NCBI RefSeq assembly: GCF_016865235.1
Contig: NZ_CP064030.1
Span: 868,001 to 932,000 of the forward strand
Source: Dyella caseinilytica
GTDB taxonomy: Bacteria > Pseudomonadota > Gammaproteobacteria > Xanthomonadales > Rhodanobacteraceae
Direction of reading: 5' to 3'
DNA length: 64,000 nucleotides
In this document: positions 8,666 to 16,307 of the stretch, one piece after another
Numbering within the stretch: the first letter of the stretch is position 1
Layout of the letters: every line of letters begins with the position of its first letter
The notes under the pieces: model-generated
What the model was told of the DNA's origin: nothing
The model's database searches: none
The model's input: the letters and a program-made list of their open reading frames with translations, nothing else
Position numbers and translations under genes: made by a program

Positions 8666-9985
8666 TTAGGGGTGTACGGGCCTGAACAGCCGGCGCCAGA
8701 TCCAGTACACCGGAATGCCCGCCACCATGATGGCCACGCCGATGCCGGTATTGACCGGGCTATCACGCAGGTTTTGCACCACGACCAGGGCAATGACGGC
8801 GATGAAGATCAGCGGCAGCAATGGGTAGCCGGGAACCTTGAACGAGACCTCGCCCGGCTGACGCCGCCGGTACCAGAACACCGTGCTGACACCCACGGCG
8901 CAGGCCAGCCAATCGCCAAAGGTGGCGTAATCGAGCAATTGCCCGTAGCTGCCCGAGAGCACCAGCACGATCGACCAACCGGTCAGCAGCAGCAAGGCAG
9001 TGTTGGGAGTGTGGTGGCGTGCATGCAGGCGGCCGACGCTGGCGAAGAACAGGCCATCAGACCCCATCACCTGCAGCACGCGGGCGCCGGCCACCAGGGT
9101 GATGTTGCAGAAGCCGAAGGTGGAGATGGCGATGCCCACGGCGATCAACTTGGCGCCGGCAGAACCGAACACCTTGCCCATCACATCCGCGGCAGGCGTG
9201 TGGCTGAGCGCCAGACCGTCATGGCCCAGTACCGCCAGGTAGGCCACGTTCACCAGCGCATACGCGGTGATCACGCCGAGCATGCCGAGTACCAGCGCGC
9301 GGGGCAGGGTGCGCTGCGGTTCGCGCACTTCGCCGGCCAGATTGTTGAGGTAGGTGAAACCCGAATAAGCAAACAGCACCGGCAGCGATGCACCCATGAA
9401 GCCGACGCCCGCATGTACCGGATCCACCGCCAGCACCGAGGTCTTGCCCGCGCCGGCCAGAAACAGCCCGCACACCACCAGTACCGCCACAGCCAGCAGC
9501 TTCAGCAGGGTGAACAGGTTCTGCATCTGCACACCGAATTTCAGGCCGAACAGGTTGATCCCTGCGACCAGCACCAGCGCGCCGGCAGCAAGCGGCGTCG
9601 CCATGCCGGGCGGCAGCCCGAATACTGACGCGGCATAGCTGGCAAAGATGGTCGCGACCGCAGCGCTGGAACCCGAATAAATCACCAGCAGCATGGTCCA
9701 GCCAAACAGGAAACCGGCCAGCGGCCCGAAGGCCTCACGCAGATAGACATAACTGCCGCCGGCATGCGGACGGCGTGCGCCGAGTTCCGCGTAGCAAAGC
9801 GCGCCGATCAAGGTGAGCACGCCTGCGCCTACCCACATCAGCAGTAAGGCTAGTCCCGATTCCGTGCGTTGCGCGGCAATGCCTGGATTGAGAAAGATGC
9901 CGCCTCCGATGATGCCGCCAATCACGACCAACGCCGCATCCCGCAGGCGAAGGCTGCGCTGATAGCCGGTAACCGGTGACGTCAT
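8666..9985 (-). CDS. APC-superfamily amino acid permease
   Basis: Predicted 439-residue inner-membrane transporter with about twelve hydrophobic segments. The N-terminal GGIIGGGIFLNPG in the first span is typical of the amino acid-polyamine-organocation superfamily, where this broken helix forms the substrate site. Further family-like stretches are CYAELGARRPHAGGSYVYLREAFG (start of the second to third span) and NLFGLKFGVQMQNLFTLLKLLAV. Overall it resembles the L-type/basic amino acid transporter branch. It lies 54 bases beyond the start of the hydroxylase small subunit on the same strand, so it could be transcribed ahead of that pair, though a functional link is not implied. Start ATG follows AGGGA at suitable distance. 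Substrate unknown. Confidence 0.85.
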   Translation of the reverse strand: MTSPVTGYQRSLRLRDAALVVIGGIIGGGIFLNPGIAAQRTESGLALLLMWVGAGVLTLIGALCYAELGARRPHAGGSYVYLREAFGPLAGFLFGWTMLLVIYSGSSAAVATIFASYAASVFGLPPGMATPLAAGALVLVAGINLFGLKFGVQMQNLFTLLKLLAVAVLVVCGLFLAGAGKTSVLAVDPVHAGVGFMGASLPVLFAYSGFTYLNNLAGEVREPQRTLPRALVLGMLGVITAYALVNVAYLAVLGHDGLALSHTPAADVMGKVFGSAGAKLIAVGIAISTFGFCNITLVAGARVLQVMGSDGLFFASVGRLHARHHTPNTALLLLTGWSIVLVLSGSYGQLLDYATFGDWLACAVGVSTVFWYRRRQPGEVSFKVPGYPLLPLIFIAVIALVVVQNLRDSPVNTGIGVAIMVAGIPVYWIWRRLFRPVHP

Positions 9986-10546
9986 GGGGGAGTTCCCTGC
10001 AGGTTAAAAGCGCAGCATCGCAATCGGGCGGGGATTGGGCAAGGGCGGGATGGAGAGTTACACGTGGCACCTAAACCGCTTGTCGCGCTTAACCCAACCT
10101 CGAATTTCAATTTCCCGTCGTCCCGGCAAAGGCCGGGACCCAGCGTCTTTGATGCGGAAAGTCACTAGGTGATTCGCTTTGCTCACCCCTTCGGGCCATC
10201 CTTCGGATGTTCTCCGCGCTTTGCGCTCCGTCCTTCGCGGGACGACGGGTTGTGGTTTACATCAATCAGATAGTTGATCGGCACATGAGCGCGTGTTTTG
10301 TTCGGCATGAGTGCATCGCATTAGCTTCCGTGCTTTATCTGCATCACAAAGACGCCTTGATCTGCGCAAAGCGCTGTCTGCGTGGCCCCATTTGCCAATT
10401 CTTTCCCAATTCCTACAATGCCCGATCCGCGGGTTTTTCCAGCGGTCGCAAGAGTTTGCGTTAGTGGATCAGCGCGAATGCAAAGGTGGTCGGATCGTTG
10501 CGTTCATTTCGTCGACAACAACCCACTTTCTCTATCAGGGGCTTCA
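9986..10546. other. Intergenic region with dispersed repeat
   Basis: Gene-free stretch between divergent genes. It contains a copy of the GTCGTCCCGGC repeat (10116-10150) followed by about 100 bases rich in short CCTTCGG/CGCGCTTTGCGC palindromes, then more AT-rich sequence before the outer-membrane gene. Open frames here are short and lack coding character. Confidence 0.5.
10116..10150. repeat. GTCGTCCCGGC palindromic repeat, second copy
   Basis: Palindrome TCCCGGC-AAAG-GCCGGGA with flanks matching 2422-2456, including the trailing CCAG(C/T)GTCTTT. Same family as the copy at 2401-2456. Confidence 0.75.
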
Positions 10547-11167
10547 ATGAAAACATGGATTTCCAAGGCCGCCATCGGGGCGGCGCTGGCTGTTGCGTGT
10601 AGCACGGCCATGGCAGCGGATGGCCAGTTCTTCGTCAACGGCGAGGCGGCCGGTCAAGATACCGCCTTCAATAATCTGCGAGACAGGGACCCAACCAGCT
10701 GGGCAGGCGCACTGCGCCTGGGCTATCTGTGGAACACTGGCCCGTATTCCTGGGGTATCGAAACCGGTTACGTGGATCTGGGCAAAGTAGCCGGGACCAA
10801 CTTCAACCTCGTGTCCAGCGAGGGCGGTCCTTATGATCCCCTCCGCATAAGTGCCAAAACCCACGGTGAAATATTGGGTGGCAATTTCAAGGTGCACTAT
10901 GGCGACTACCGCTGGTTCGTGTCGGCGCGCGCAGGCTGGTTCCATTCGCAGACCAGCGAAAATGTGCACGACACGCTCGGTCTGATAACGGGTTCAGCAC
11001 ATGCCAGTGACAACGGTTTTTATGCGGGTGTAGGCGTGGGTTACGACTTCACCCAGCATCTGGGCCTAAGCCTGAATTACGACCTGTTCCATTCGCAGGC
11101 TCCCGGCATCTGGCAGGGTCATTTCGGCACCAGCATGTACGGCGGTACGCTCGAATACCGGTTCTGA
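10547..11167 (+). CDS. Outer-membrane beta-barrel protein (OmpA-like barrel, paralogue 1)
   Basis: Predicted 206-residue small barrel protein of the outer membrane. A signal peptide (MKTWISKAAIGAALAVACSTAMAA, cleavage near AMA-A) precedes alternating aromatic strands such as GALRLGYLWNTGPYSWGIETGYVDLG, WFVSARAGWF and FYAGVGVGYDF, and the chain ends in EYRF with a C-terminal phenylalanine, the usual BAM recognition signature. Length fits an eight-stranded OmpA-type barrel without a peptidoglycan-binding domain. The start ATG follows AGGGGC; longer in-frame extensions run through non-coding sequence. A hairpin terminator follows. A clear paralogue lies at 13715-14359, on the other side of the S53 peptidase gene. 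No specific ligand or function can be read. Confidence 0.85.
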   Translation: MKTWISKAAIGAALAVACSTAMAADGQFFVNGEAAGQDTAFNNLRDRDPTSWAGALRLGYLWNTGPYSWGIETGYVDLGKVAGTNFNLVSSEGGPYDPLRISAKTHGEILGGNFKVHYGDYRWFVSARAGWFHSQTSENVHDTLGLITGSAHASDNGFYAGVGVGYDFTQHLGLSLNYDLFHSQAPGIWQGHFGTSMYGGTLEYRF

Positions 11168-11191
11168 AGTTCGGCGCGACGATCCCACCTC

Positions 11192-11219
11192 ACAACGGCC
11201 GCCATCGTGCGGCCGTTGT
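11192..11219 (+). terminator. Hairpin after the first barrel gene
   Basis: Stem ACAACGGCCGC (11192-11202) with GCGGCCGTTGT (11209-11219), 6-base loop, followed by TGTGTTTG. It lies 24 bases after the stop codon. The T-tract is weak, so efficiency is uncertain. Confidence 0.65.
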
Positions 11220-11230
11220 TGTGTTTGCAC

Positions 11231-11266
11231 GAAAGAAAACGGCCCGCGTGCATCACACGCGGGCCG
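11231..11266 (-). terminator. Terminator of the S53 peptidase gene
   Basis: Perfect 11-bp stem CGGCCCGCGTG (11240-11250) / CACGCGGGCCG (11256-11266). Read on the minus strand it is followed by TTTTCTTTC and lies 20 bases past the peptidase stop codon. Confidence 0.85.
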
Positions 11267-11286
11267 ATGTTCGTGTCAACGCGAGA

Positions 11287-13215
11287 TCAGAATCCGCTAC
11301 GCAGGAACAGATCCAGATTGGCCACATTCAGCGAGCCGATACCGGCACCCTGGTTGTAGCGCGGCTCGCCGTAGTAGAACCAGTTGTCACCGGCACGGAT
11401 ACTGTTGAACGCCGAGAAGCGTCCGTAGCCGAAGATGTTCTGGATCGCGTACACCTGCGGATTCCACAAGCCGATGCGATGGCCGGAGCTCTGCCGCAAC
11501 AGTGCAGTGATACCGTTGAGCTGCGGAGCGACGAAGCTGGTACCGCCTTCACCGCTGTTGAGGCCGCCGTCGTAGGTGGAAACGAAGATGTAACCGGTTT
11601 CCGGATCCGCATTCAGCGAAATATCCGGCACGTTACGGCCCTGGAAACGGCTGGGCAGGATCAACTGCGTGGTCGGGCCGGCGCTCGGGTCATAGAACAC
11701 CAGTGATTGATTCGGCTGGCTGCTGCGAACGCCGTTGGTGAACGCCTGATAGAACGGTGTATGCCAATACACGCTCACGCCGCCGCCACCGCCGGTGGAG
11801 AACAGATTGACCACGTTCGGGCCGATGTAGGTATTGAAGTAGTTCTGGATATAGTCCCAGCCCCACACACTTTCCTGTGTGATTTGCTCGGTCGGACCCG
11901 TGCCGAATGCATAGCTGTATGGTGTGGTGGTGCCGCCCGCCGCGGTGATGAACGGATCGGAGGCCGGCGAATCGACGGTCAGCGGTGCGCTGTAATCACC
12001 AGGAGCGGTACCGACGCCCAGATCACGCACAGTGTCATACGCGCCAGAGTCACCCGCTGCCGCGAACAGCGATTGTCCCTGTACTGCCGCTTCCAGGAAG
12101 ATCGAGTGGAACGCGCGCAGATCGCCAGCGTCGCTGGTGTCGGTATTGCTGGCGCCCGTTACGTTAAGCGCGGCGAAGTTGAAAATTTCCGGCAGACCCC
12201 AGCTGGTGGAAATGCTGTCGGCGATGTTGTCCGATACGGCTTGCGCAAAAGCATCGACGTATCCGTTTCCAGCATTGGGTGCGTCGTACACGATGATGTT
12301 TGCGAAAGGCGCGACACCGCCGGACTGCTCGACGTCGATCGAGGTTTCGCCGCTACCGCCGTCGATGGCGCCACCGCCGTCCACATGCACCTGAGTGATA
12401 CGGTTCGGCTTGGTGGTCAGGCCGATATCCGACCAGTAGGTGGTCGCGTCGCTGGGATAGAAATTCGACAGTGTCACGATCGCCACCGTCGAGCCCTTGC
12501 CGACCACGCCACGCTTGTACAGCGGATTGATGTTGTAGAAGTTGGCGACGTCGCCCACGGTGTACTCACCCGGCACGCCCGAGGCGGTCGGATTACCGTT
12601 GGAACCGGTGGAAGACGAACTGGAGGCACTGAGCTTCGGCGACTGGCTGTTGAGCGCCGTGAAGGCCGATGCCGAAACATGATGCGAACGATAGGCGCGT
12701 TCGTTGCTCAGACCGCTGGCGACATCCACGACATCGGCGATCGCCGAGGGAATCTGCGCCGTGCCGGCGGGCTTGTGGAACTGACGCCCGGTTTCGCGCG
12801 ACACATAGTTGTGGATGGAGGTGCTGAACAGCGCGTCGAGCTGAGCCGTCGTGCCGCTGGTGCGGATGGCCAGATGACTCGGCAGCACCTGACTGCTCAA
12901 ACCCTGCTTCTGCAAGTAGGCCTGCACGCGCGAAATATCCGCGCTGCTGGCGCCATATTGCTCGGCGAATTGGCTGGTGGTCAGGAACTGCTGGTAGTGC
13001 GCGCTGCCGGGTGTCACGGTCTGCTTGATGTAATCCTCAAGCGCGGCCTGATTGCGTAGTTTCAACACCAGCGTGACTTGCACGTTCTGACTGGCCGGTG
13101 CTACTCCGGCGTCCACGGCAGGGGTCGCGTTGGCTGCCACGGCGCCGGTGGTGATACCGGCCAGCAACAGGCCCAGGGACAACGGAAGCGACTTGCGATG
13201 CAACTTGGCGAGCAT
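11287..13215 (-). CDS. Secreted S53-family (sedolisin/kumamolisin) serine-carboxyl peptidase
   Basis: Predicted 642-residue preproenzyme that cleaves proteins, in this family usually at acidic pH. A signal peptide (KSLPLSLGLLLAGITTGAVAA) leads into a pro-kumamolisin activation domain (about residues 40-190), then the subtilisin-like catalytic domain. Family catalytic residues are present: Glu290 and Asp294 in GETSIDVE and the nucleophile Ser560 in GGTSFVAP. The DISLNADPETGY stretch is also typical. The C-terminal end is the usual calcium-binding region of the fold. The ATG start is preceded by GGGAGG at 6 bases, which excludes the longer upstream frame. It ends in a strong terminator and is flanked by two paralogous outer-membrane barrels on the opposite strand. 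It could be exported for protein degradation outside the cell (inference). Confidence 0.92.
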   Translation of the reverse strand: MLAKLHRKSLPLSLGLLLAGITTGAVAANATPAVDAGVAPASQNVQVTLVLKLRNQAALEDYIKQTVTPGSAHYQQFLTTSQFAEQYGASSADISRVQAYLQKQGLSSQVLPSHLAIRTSGTTAQLDALFSTSIHNYVSRETGRQFHKPAGTAQIPSAIADVVDVASGLSNERAYRSHHVSASAFTALNSQSPKLSASSSSSTGSNGNPTASGVPGEYTVGDVANFYNINPLYKRGVVGKGSTVAIVTLSNFYPSDATTYWSDIGLTTKPNRITQVHVDGGGAIDGGSGETSIDVEQSGGVAPFANIIVYDAPNAGNGYVDAFAQAVSDNIADSISTSWGLPEIFNFAALNVTGASNTDTSDAGDLRAFHSIFLEAAVQGQSLFAAAGDSGAYDTVRDLGVGTAPGDYSAPLTVDSPASDPFITAAGGTTTPYSYAFGTGPTEQITQESVWGWDYIQNYFNTYIGPNVVNLFSTGGGGGVSVYWHTPFYQAFTNGVRSSQPNQSLVFYDPSAGPTTQLILPSRFQGRNVPDISLNADPETGYIFVSTYDGGLNSGEGGTSFVAPQLNGITALLRQSSGHRIGLWNPQVYAIQNIFGYGRFSAFNSIRAGDNWFYYGEPRYNQGAGIGSLNVANLDLFLRSGF

Positions 13216-13714
13216 TGGTGTTCCTCCCGGTGAGCACAACGATCCGCTCGTCTGCATAGCCTGGGCACTGGACACATGTCCCCGACCCAACAGGCGAACC
13301 GTTGAGCGTTAGCTTGAGTCTCTCGATCTTCCCCGCGACGTCATCCGTCTCCCCTGACGACTGGCGTTGCGCCGCTTCACCACCCTATAGCGCTCTCAGT
13401 AACTGTGGAAGTGCCTGAGAGACATGTAGGCATGAGTGAATGTCCATACGGGAAAAATTCCGAGATTTGTTTCCGTGATGACGCCGTGAATCAGCATGAC
13501 TGGCGTCGCCGATGGATTTGCGTGCCGCACCTATTCGGATCGACCGCAATTCACAAGACGTTTTGTGTAGGCCCATCCCTACCGGCGATGGGGAAAAGTC
13601 TTTAGGCGTCAGCGACTTGGTTCGCTACATTTTGCGAAATCTTTACAGTCAGAGCCGACTCGGTATGCGCGCGGCTCGATGGATACGACATCACTTCACC
13701 AAGGAGCTCGCTCA
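13216..13714. other. Divergent intergenic region between S53 peptidase and second barrel gene
   Basis: About 500 bases that should contain the two divergent promoters. I found no convincing gene and no promoter I would defend; a small inverted repeat TTCGC...GCGAA lies near 13621-13638. Confidence 0.4.
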
Positions 13715-14359
13715 ATGCGCAAACTCGTCACGCTCGCCGTTGCACTCACGCTGGGTACTGCATCGGCTGCCGCTTTCGCCGATGGCAATGCTTTCGTCAA
13801 TGCCAATGCCGGTTATTCCGATTACAACTACAACAAGGATGCGTTCTCCGCGCCCGGCCTTGATACCAACCTGCGCAAGCGTGATCCAGCGGGTGCCGTG
13901 CGTGTTGGCTATCGCTGGAAAAGCGTTGTCGATTACGGCGTGGAAGTGGGTTATGGCTACCTCGGCCAGGCTCGCCTGAACGTTGCCGCGGATCCCTATG
14001 CAGCACGCCTGACCCAGAAGAACCGCGGCTTCCTGTTGGGTGGCAACCTCAACTACAACATCACCGACAACTGGTACCTGTCCGCGCGTGCAGGCTGGTT
14101 CCGTGGCCGCAACACGTACACGGTTGCCGCCTATGCGCCGCAAGGTACAGCCACGTTGCGTGGCACGAACACCCATACCGGTGAGTACTTCGGTGTCGGC
14201 GCAGGCTACAACTTCAACAAACATTTCAGCCTCGGTCTGGCCTACGACACCTACCACACCCCGAACAGCGCCCTGCGCAGCTCGACCTTCGATGGGATGG
14301 ATCTGGGACGCGGCACCCGCGCCGGCATGTACTCGATCCAGGGCGAATACCGCTTCTGA
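13715..14359 (+). CDS. Outer-membrane beta-barrel protein (OmpA-like barrel, paralogue 2)
   Basis: Predicted 214-residue outer-membrane barrel. It has a signal peptide (MRKLVTLAVALTLGTASAAAFA, cleavage before DGNAF), strands such as GAVRVGYRWKSVVDYGVEVGYGYLG, WYLSARAGWFRG and YFGVGAGYNF, and ends in GEYRF. It aligns along its length with the protein at 10547-11167 (RDP.GA.R.GY.W, GY.YLG, SARAGWF, GVG.GY.F), so the two are paralogues. The ATG start follows AAGGAG with 10 bases of spacing, ruling out the 12-codon upstream extension. A strong terminator follows 24 bases after the stop. Function beyond membrane barrel is not readable. Confidence 0.88.
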   Translation: MRKLVTLAVALTLGTASAAAFADGNAFVNANAGYSDYNYNKDAFSAPGLDTNLRKRDPAGAVRVGYRWKSVVDYGVEVGYGYLGQARLNVAADPYAARLTQKNRGFLLGGNLNYNITDNWYLSARAGWFRGRNTYTVAAYAPQGTATLRGTNTHTGEYFGVGAGYNFNKHFSLGLAYDTYHTPNSALRSSTFDGMDLGRGTRAGMYSIQGEYRF

Positions 14360-14383
14360 TTCAAGGGCTTTCTGCCATTCTCT

Positions 14384-14412
14384 GCGGCCGCCTTGTGCGG
14401 CCGCTTTTTTTA
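14384..14412 (+). terminator. Rho-independent terminator of the second barrel gene
   Basis: Perfect 8-bp stem GCGGCCGC (14384-14391) / GCGGCCGC (14397-14404) with a CTTGT loop and a run of eight T. Confidence 0.93.
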
Positions 14413-14471
14413 ATGAGGCGCCCGATTGGGGCACAATAGGCAGGTTGTGCCCCTCAGTCGAAGCAGCCGCC

Positions 14472-15986
14472 ATGACCCTCATCAAGCAAGACGATCTGAT
14501 CCAGTCCGTCGCCGACGCCCTCCAGTACATCAGCTACTACCACCCGGTCGACTACATCACCAACCTGGCCAAGGCCTACGAGCGCGAAGAGTCGCCGGCG
14601 GCCAAAGACGCGATGGCGCAGATCCTGATCAATTCGCGCATGGCTGCTGAAGGCCATCGCCCGTTGTGCCAGGACACCGGCATCGTCACCGTGTTCCTGA
14701 AGGTGGGCATGAACGTGCGCTGGGACGCCACGATGTCGCTGGACGACATGGTCAACGAAGGCGTGCGCCGTGCCTATAACGATCCGGATAATAAATTGCG
14801 CGCCAGCGTGCTGGCCGATCCAGCCGGCAAGCGCAGCAACACCAAGGACAACACACCGGCGGTGATCAACATCTCGATCGTGCCGGGCGATACCGTCGAC
14901 GTGATCGTCGCAGCCAAGGGCGGTGGCTCCGAAGCCAAGTCCAAGTTCGTGATGCTCAATCCATCTGATTCCATCGTCGACTGGGTACTCAAGACCGTGC
15001 CGACCATGGGCGCCGGCTGGTGCCCGCCGGGCATGCTCGGCATCGGCATTGGCGGTACCGCCGAAAAGGCCATGCTGCTGGCGAAAGAAGCACTGATGGA
15101 GCCGATCGATATCCAAGATCTGATCGCCCGCGGCCCGAGCAACCGCGCCGAGGAATTGCGTCTGGAGCTCTATGAGAAGGTCAACGCACTGGGTATCGGC
15201 GCGCAGGGCCTGGGTGGTCTCACCACCGTGCTCGACGTAAAGATCAAGGACTACCCCACCCACGCTGCCAACCTGCCGGTGGCGATGATTCCGAACTGTG
15301 CCGCCACCCGTCATGCGCACTTCACGCTGGACGGTTCCGGTCCGGTCACGCTCGATCCGCCATCGCTGGAAGACTGGCCCAAGCTCACCTATAACCCGGC
15401 GAATGCGCGGCGTGTCGACCTCGATACGATCACCAAGGAAGACGTCGCCAGCTTCAAACCCGGCGAAGTGCTGTTGCTCAACGGCAAGCTGCTCACCGGC
15501 CGCGACGCTGCGCACAAGCGCATGGTGGACATGCTCAACAAGGGCGAGAAACTGCCGGTCGATTTCAACGGCCGCTTCATCTACTACGTCGGCCCGGTCG
15601 ATCCAGTCCGCGACGAAGTGGTCGGCCCGGCCGGCCCGACCACCGCCACCCGCATGGACAAGTTCACCGAGCAGGTGCTGGCGCAGACCGGCCTGCTGGG
15701 CATGGTCGGCAAGGCCGAGCGCGGCCCGGCTGCGATCGAGGCGATCAAGAAGCACCAGTCGGTCTATCTGATGGCCGTGGGCGGCGCGGCTTATCTCGTT
15801 TCCAAGGCGATCAAGGCCTCGCGCGTGGTTGGCTTTGCCGATCTGGGCATGGAGGCGATCTACGAGTTCGAGGTCAAGGACATGCCTGTGACCGTCGCCG
15901 TCGATTCGGTCGGCACCTCGGTGCACAAGACAGGGCCGCGTGAATGGCAGGCGAAGATCGGCAAGATTCCCGTTTCAGTGGAATAA
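14472..15986 (+). CDS. fumA: Class I fumarate hydratase (iron-sulfur fumarase)
   Basis: Predicted 504-residue cytoplasmic enzyme interconverting fumarate and (S)-malate in the TCA cycle. It is a single-chain class I fumarase: the N-terminal alpha region and the C-terminal beta region are fused as in FumA/FumB. The three cluster-ligand cysteines are visible as CQDTG (Cys66), GWCPPG (Cys184) and NCAATRH (Cys276), with the same spacing pattern as E. coli FumA. They hold the oxygen-labile [4Fe-4S] cluster. The start is the ATG after CAGCCGCC; the frame runs far upstream through the preceding gene and terminator, but that part is not coding. It follows a terminator closely, so its promoter must lie within about 60 bases upstream. 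Class II fumarase is the alternative name for this activity but is unrelated in sequence. Confidence 0.95.
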   Translation: MTLIKQDDLIQSVADALQYISYYHPVDYITNLAKAYEREESPAAKDAMAQILINSRMAAEGHRPLCQDTGIVTVFLKVGMNVRWDATMSLDDMVNEGVRRAYNDPDNKLRASVLADPAGKRSNTKDNTPAVINISIVPGDTVDVIVAAKGGGSEAKSKFVMLNPSDSIVDWVLKTVPTMGAGWCPPGMLGIGIGGTAEKAMLLAKEALMEPIDIQDLIARGPSNRAEELRLELYEKVNALGIGAQGLGGLTTVLDVKIKDYPTHAANLPVAMIPNCAATRHAHFTLDGSGPVTLDPPSLEDWPKLTYNPANARRVDLDTITKEDVASFKPGEVLLLNGKLLTGRDAAHKRMVDMLNKGEKLPVDFNGRFIYYVGPVDPVRDEVVGPAGPTTATRMDKFTEQVLAQTGLLGMVGKAERGPAAIEAIKKHQSVYLMAVGGAAYLVSKAIKASRVVGFADLGMEAIYEFEVKDMPVTVAVDSVGTSVHKTGPREWQAKIGKIPVSVE

Positions 15987-16307
15987 CGTAGTGCGCGTAG
16001 CGCACACCTTCGCCTCCTCTACCCTTCGGGGAGAGGATTGAGGTGAGGGGTCAAGGCTGGCCCCAAACTTCAAAAGAGCCGCACTTCGAACTATCTCTAA
16101 GGCGAGACTGACCCCTCACCCCAACCCTCTCCTCGCTCCTCAAAGCCGAGCACGTCCGTGTGCTCTCCCCGCGTACCCCAGAGGGGGGAGGGAGAAGAGC
16201 CAGCCATTTAGCCATCCAAACCCATATGCCTCATTGCCGGTTGCATTCCGGCTGATGCAGCGCAACACTGGCGGGATTGTCTTCCCCGCAACCCTGATAG
16301 AGAAACC
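15987..16307. other. Intergenic region filled by a repeat element
   Basis: Between fumarase and lysAC. It begins with a small hairpin GTGCGC-GTA-GCGCAC (15991-16005), then the inverted-repeat element 16014-16199, leaving about 110 bases for the lysAC promoter and leader. No riboswitch-like structure was recognised. Confidence 0.5.
16014..16199. repeat. CTCTCCCC/GTGAGGGG inverted-repeat element, copy A
   Basis: Outer CTCTACCCTTCGGGGAGAG-like palindrome, then 12-bp perfect arms GGTGAGGGGTCA (16042-16053) and TGACCCCTCACC (16109-16120) around a core with CAAAAGAGCCGCA, then further CTCTCC and GGGGGGAGGG segments. The same arms and core recur in the hrpA copy (51190-51398). Confidence 0.8.

Noticed and set aside
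14454..15926. 490-codon open frame opposite fumarase
   Set aside because: Shadow of class I fumarase, which has all three cluster cysteines on the plus strand.
16200..16307. Lysine riboswitch ahead of lysAC
   Set aside because: Only about 110 bases remain after the repeat element, and no lysine-box-like conserved helices are seen.
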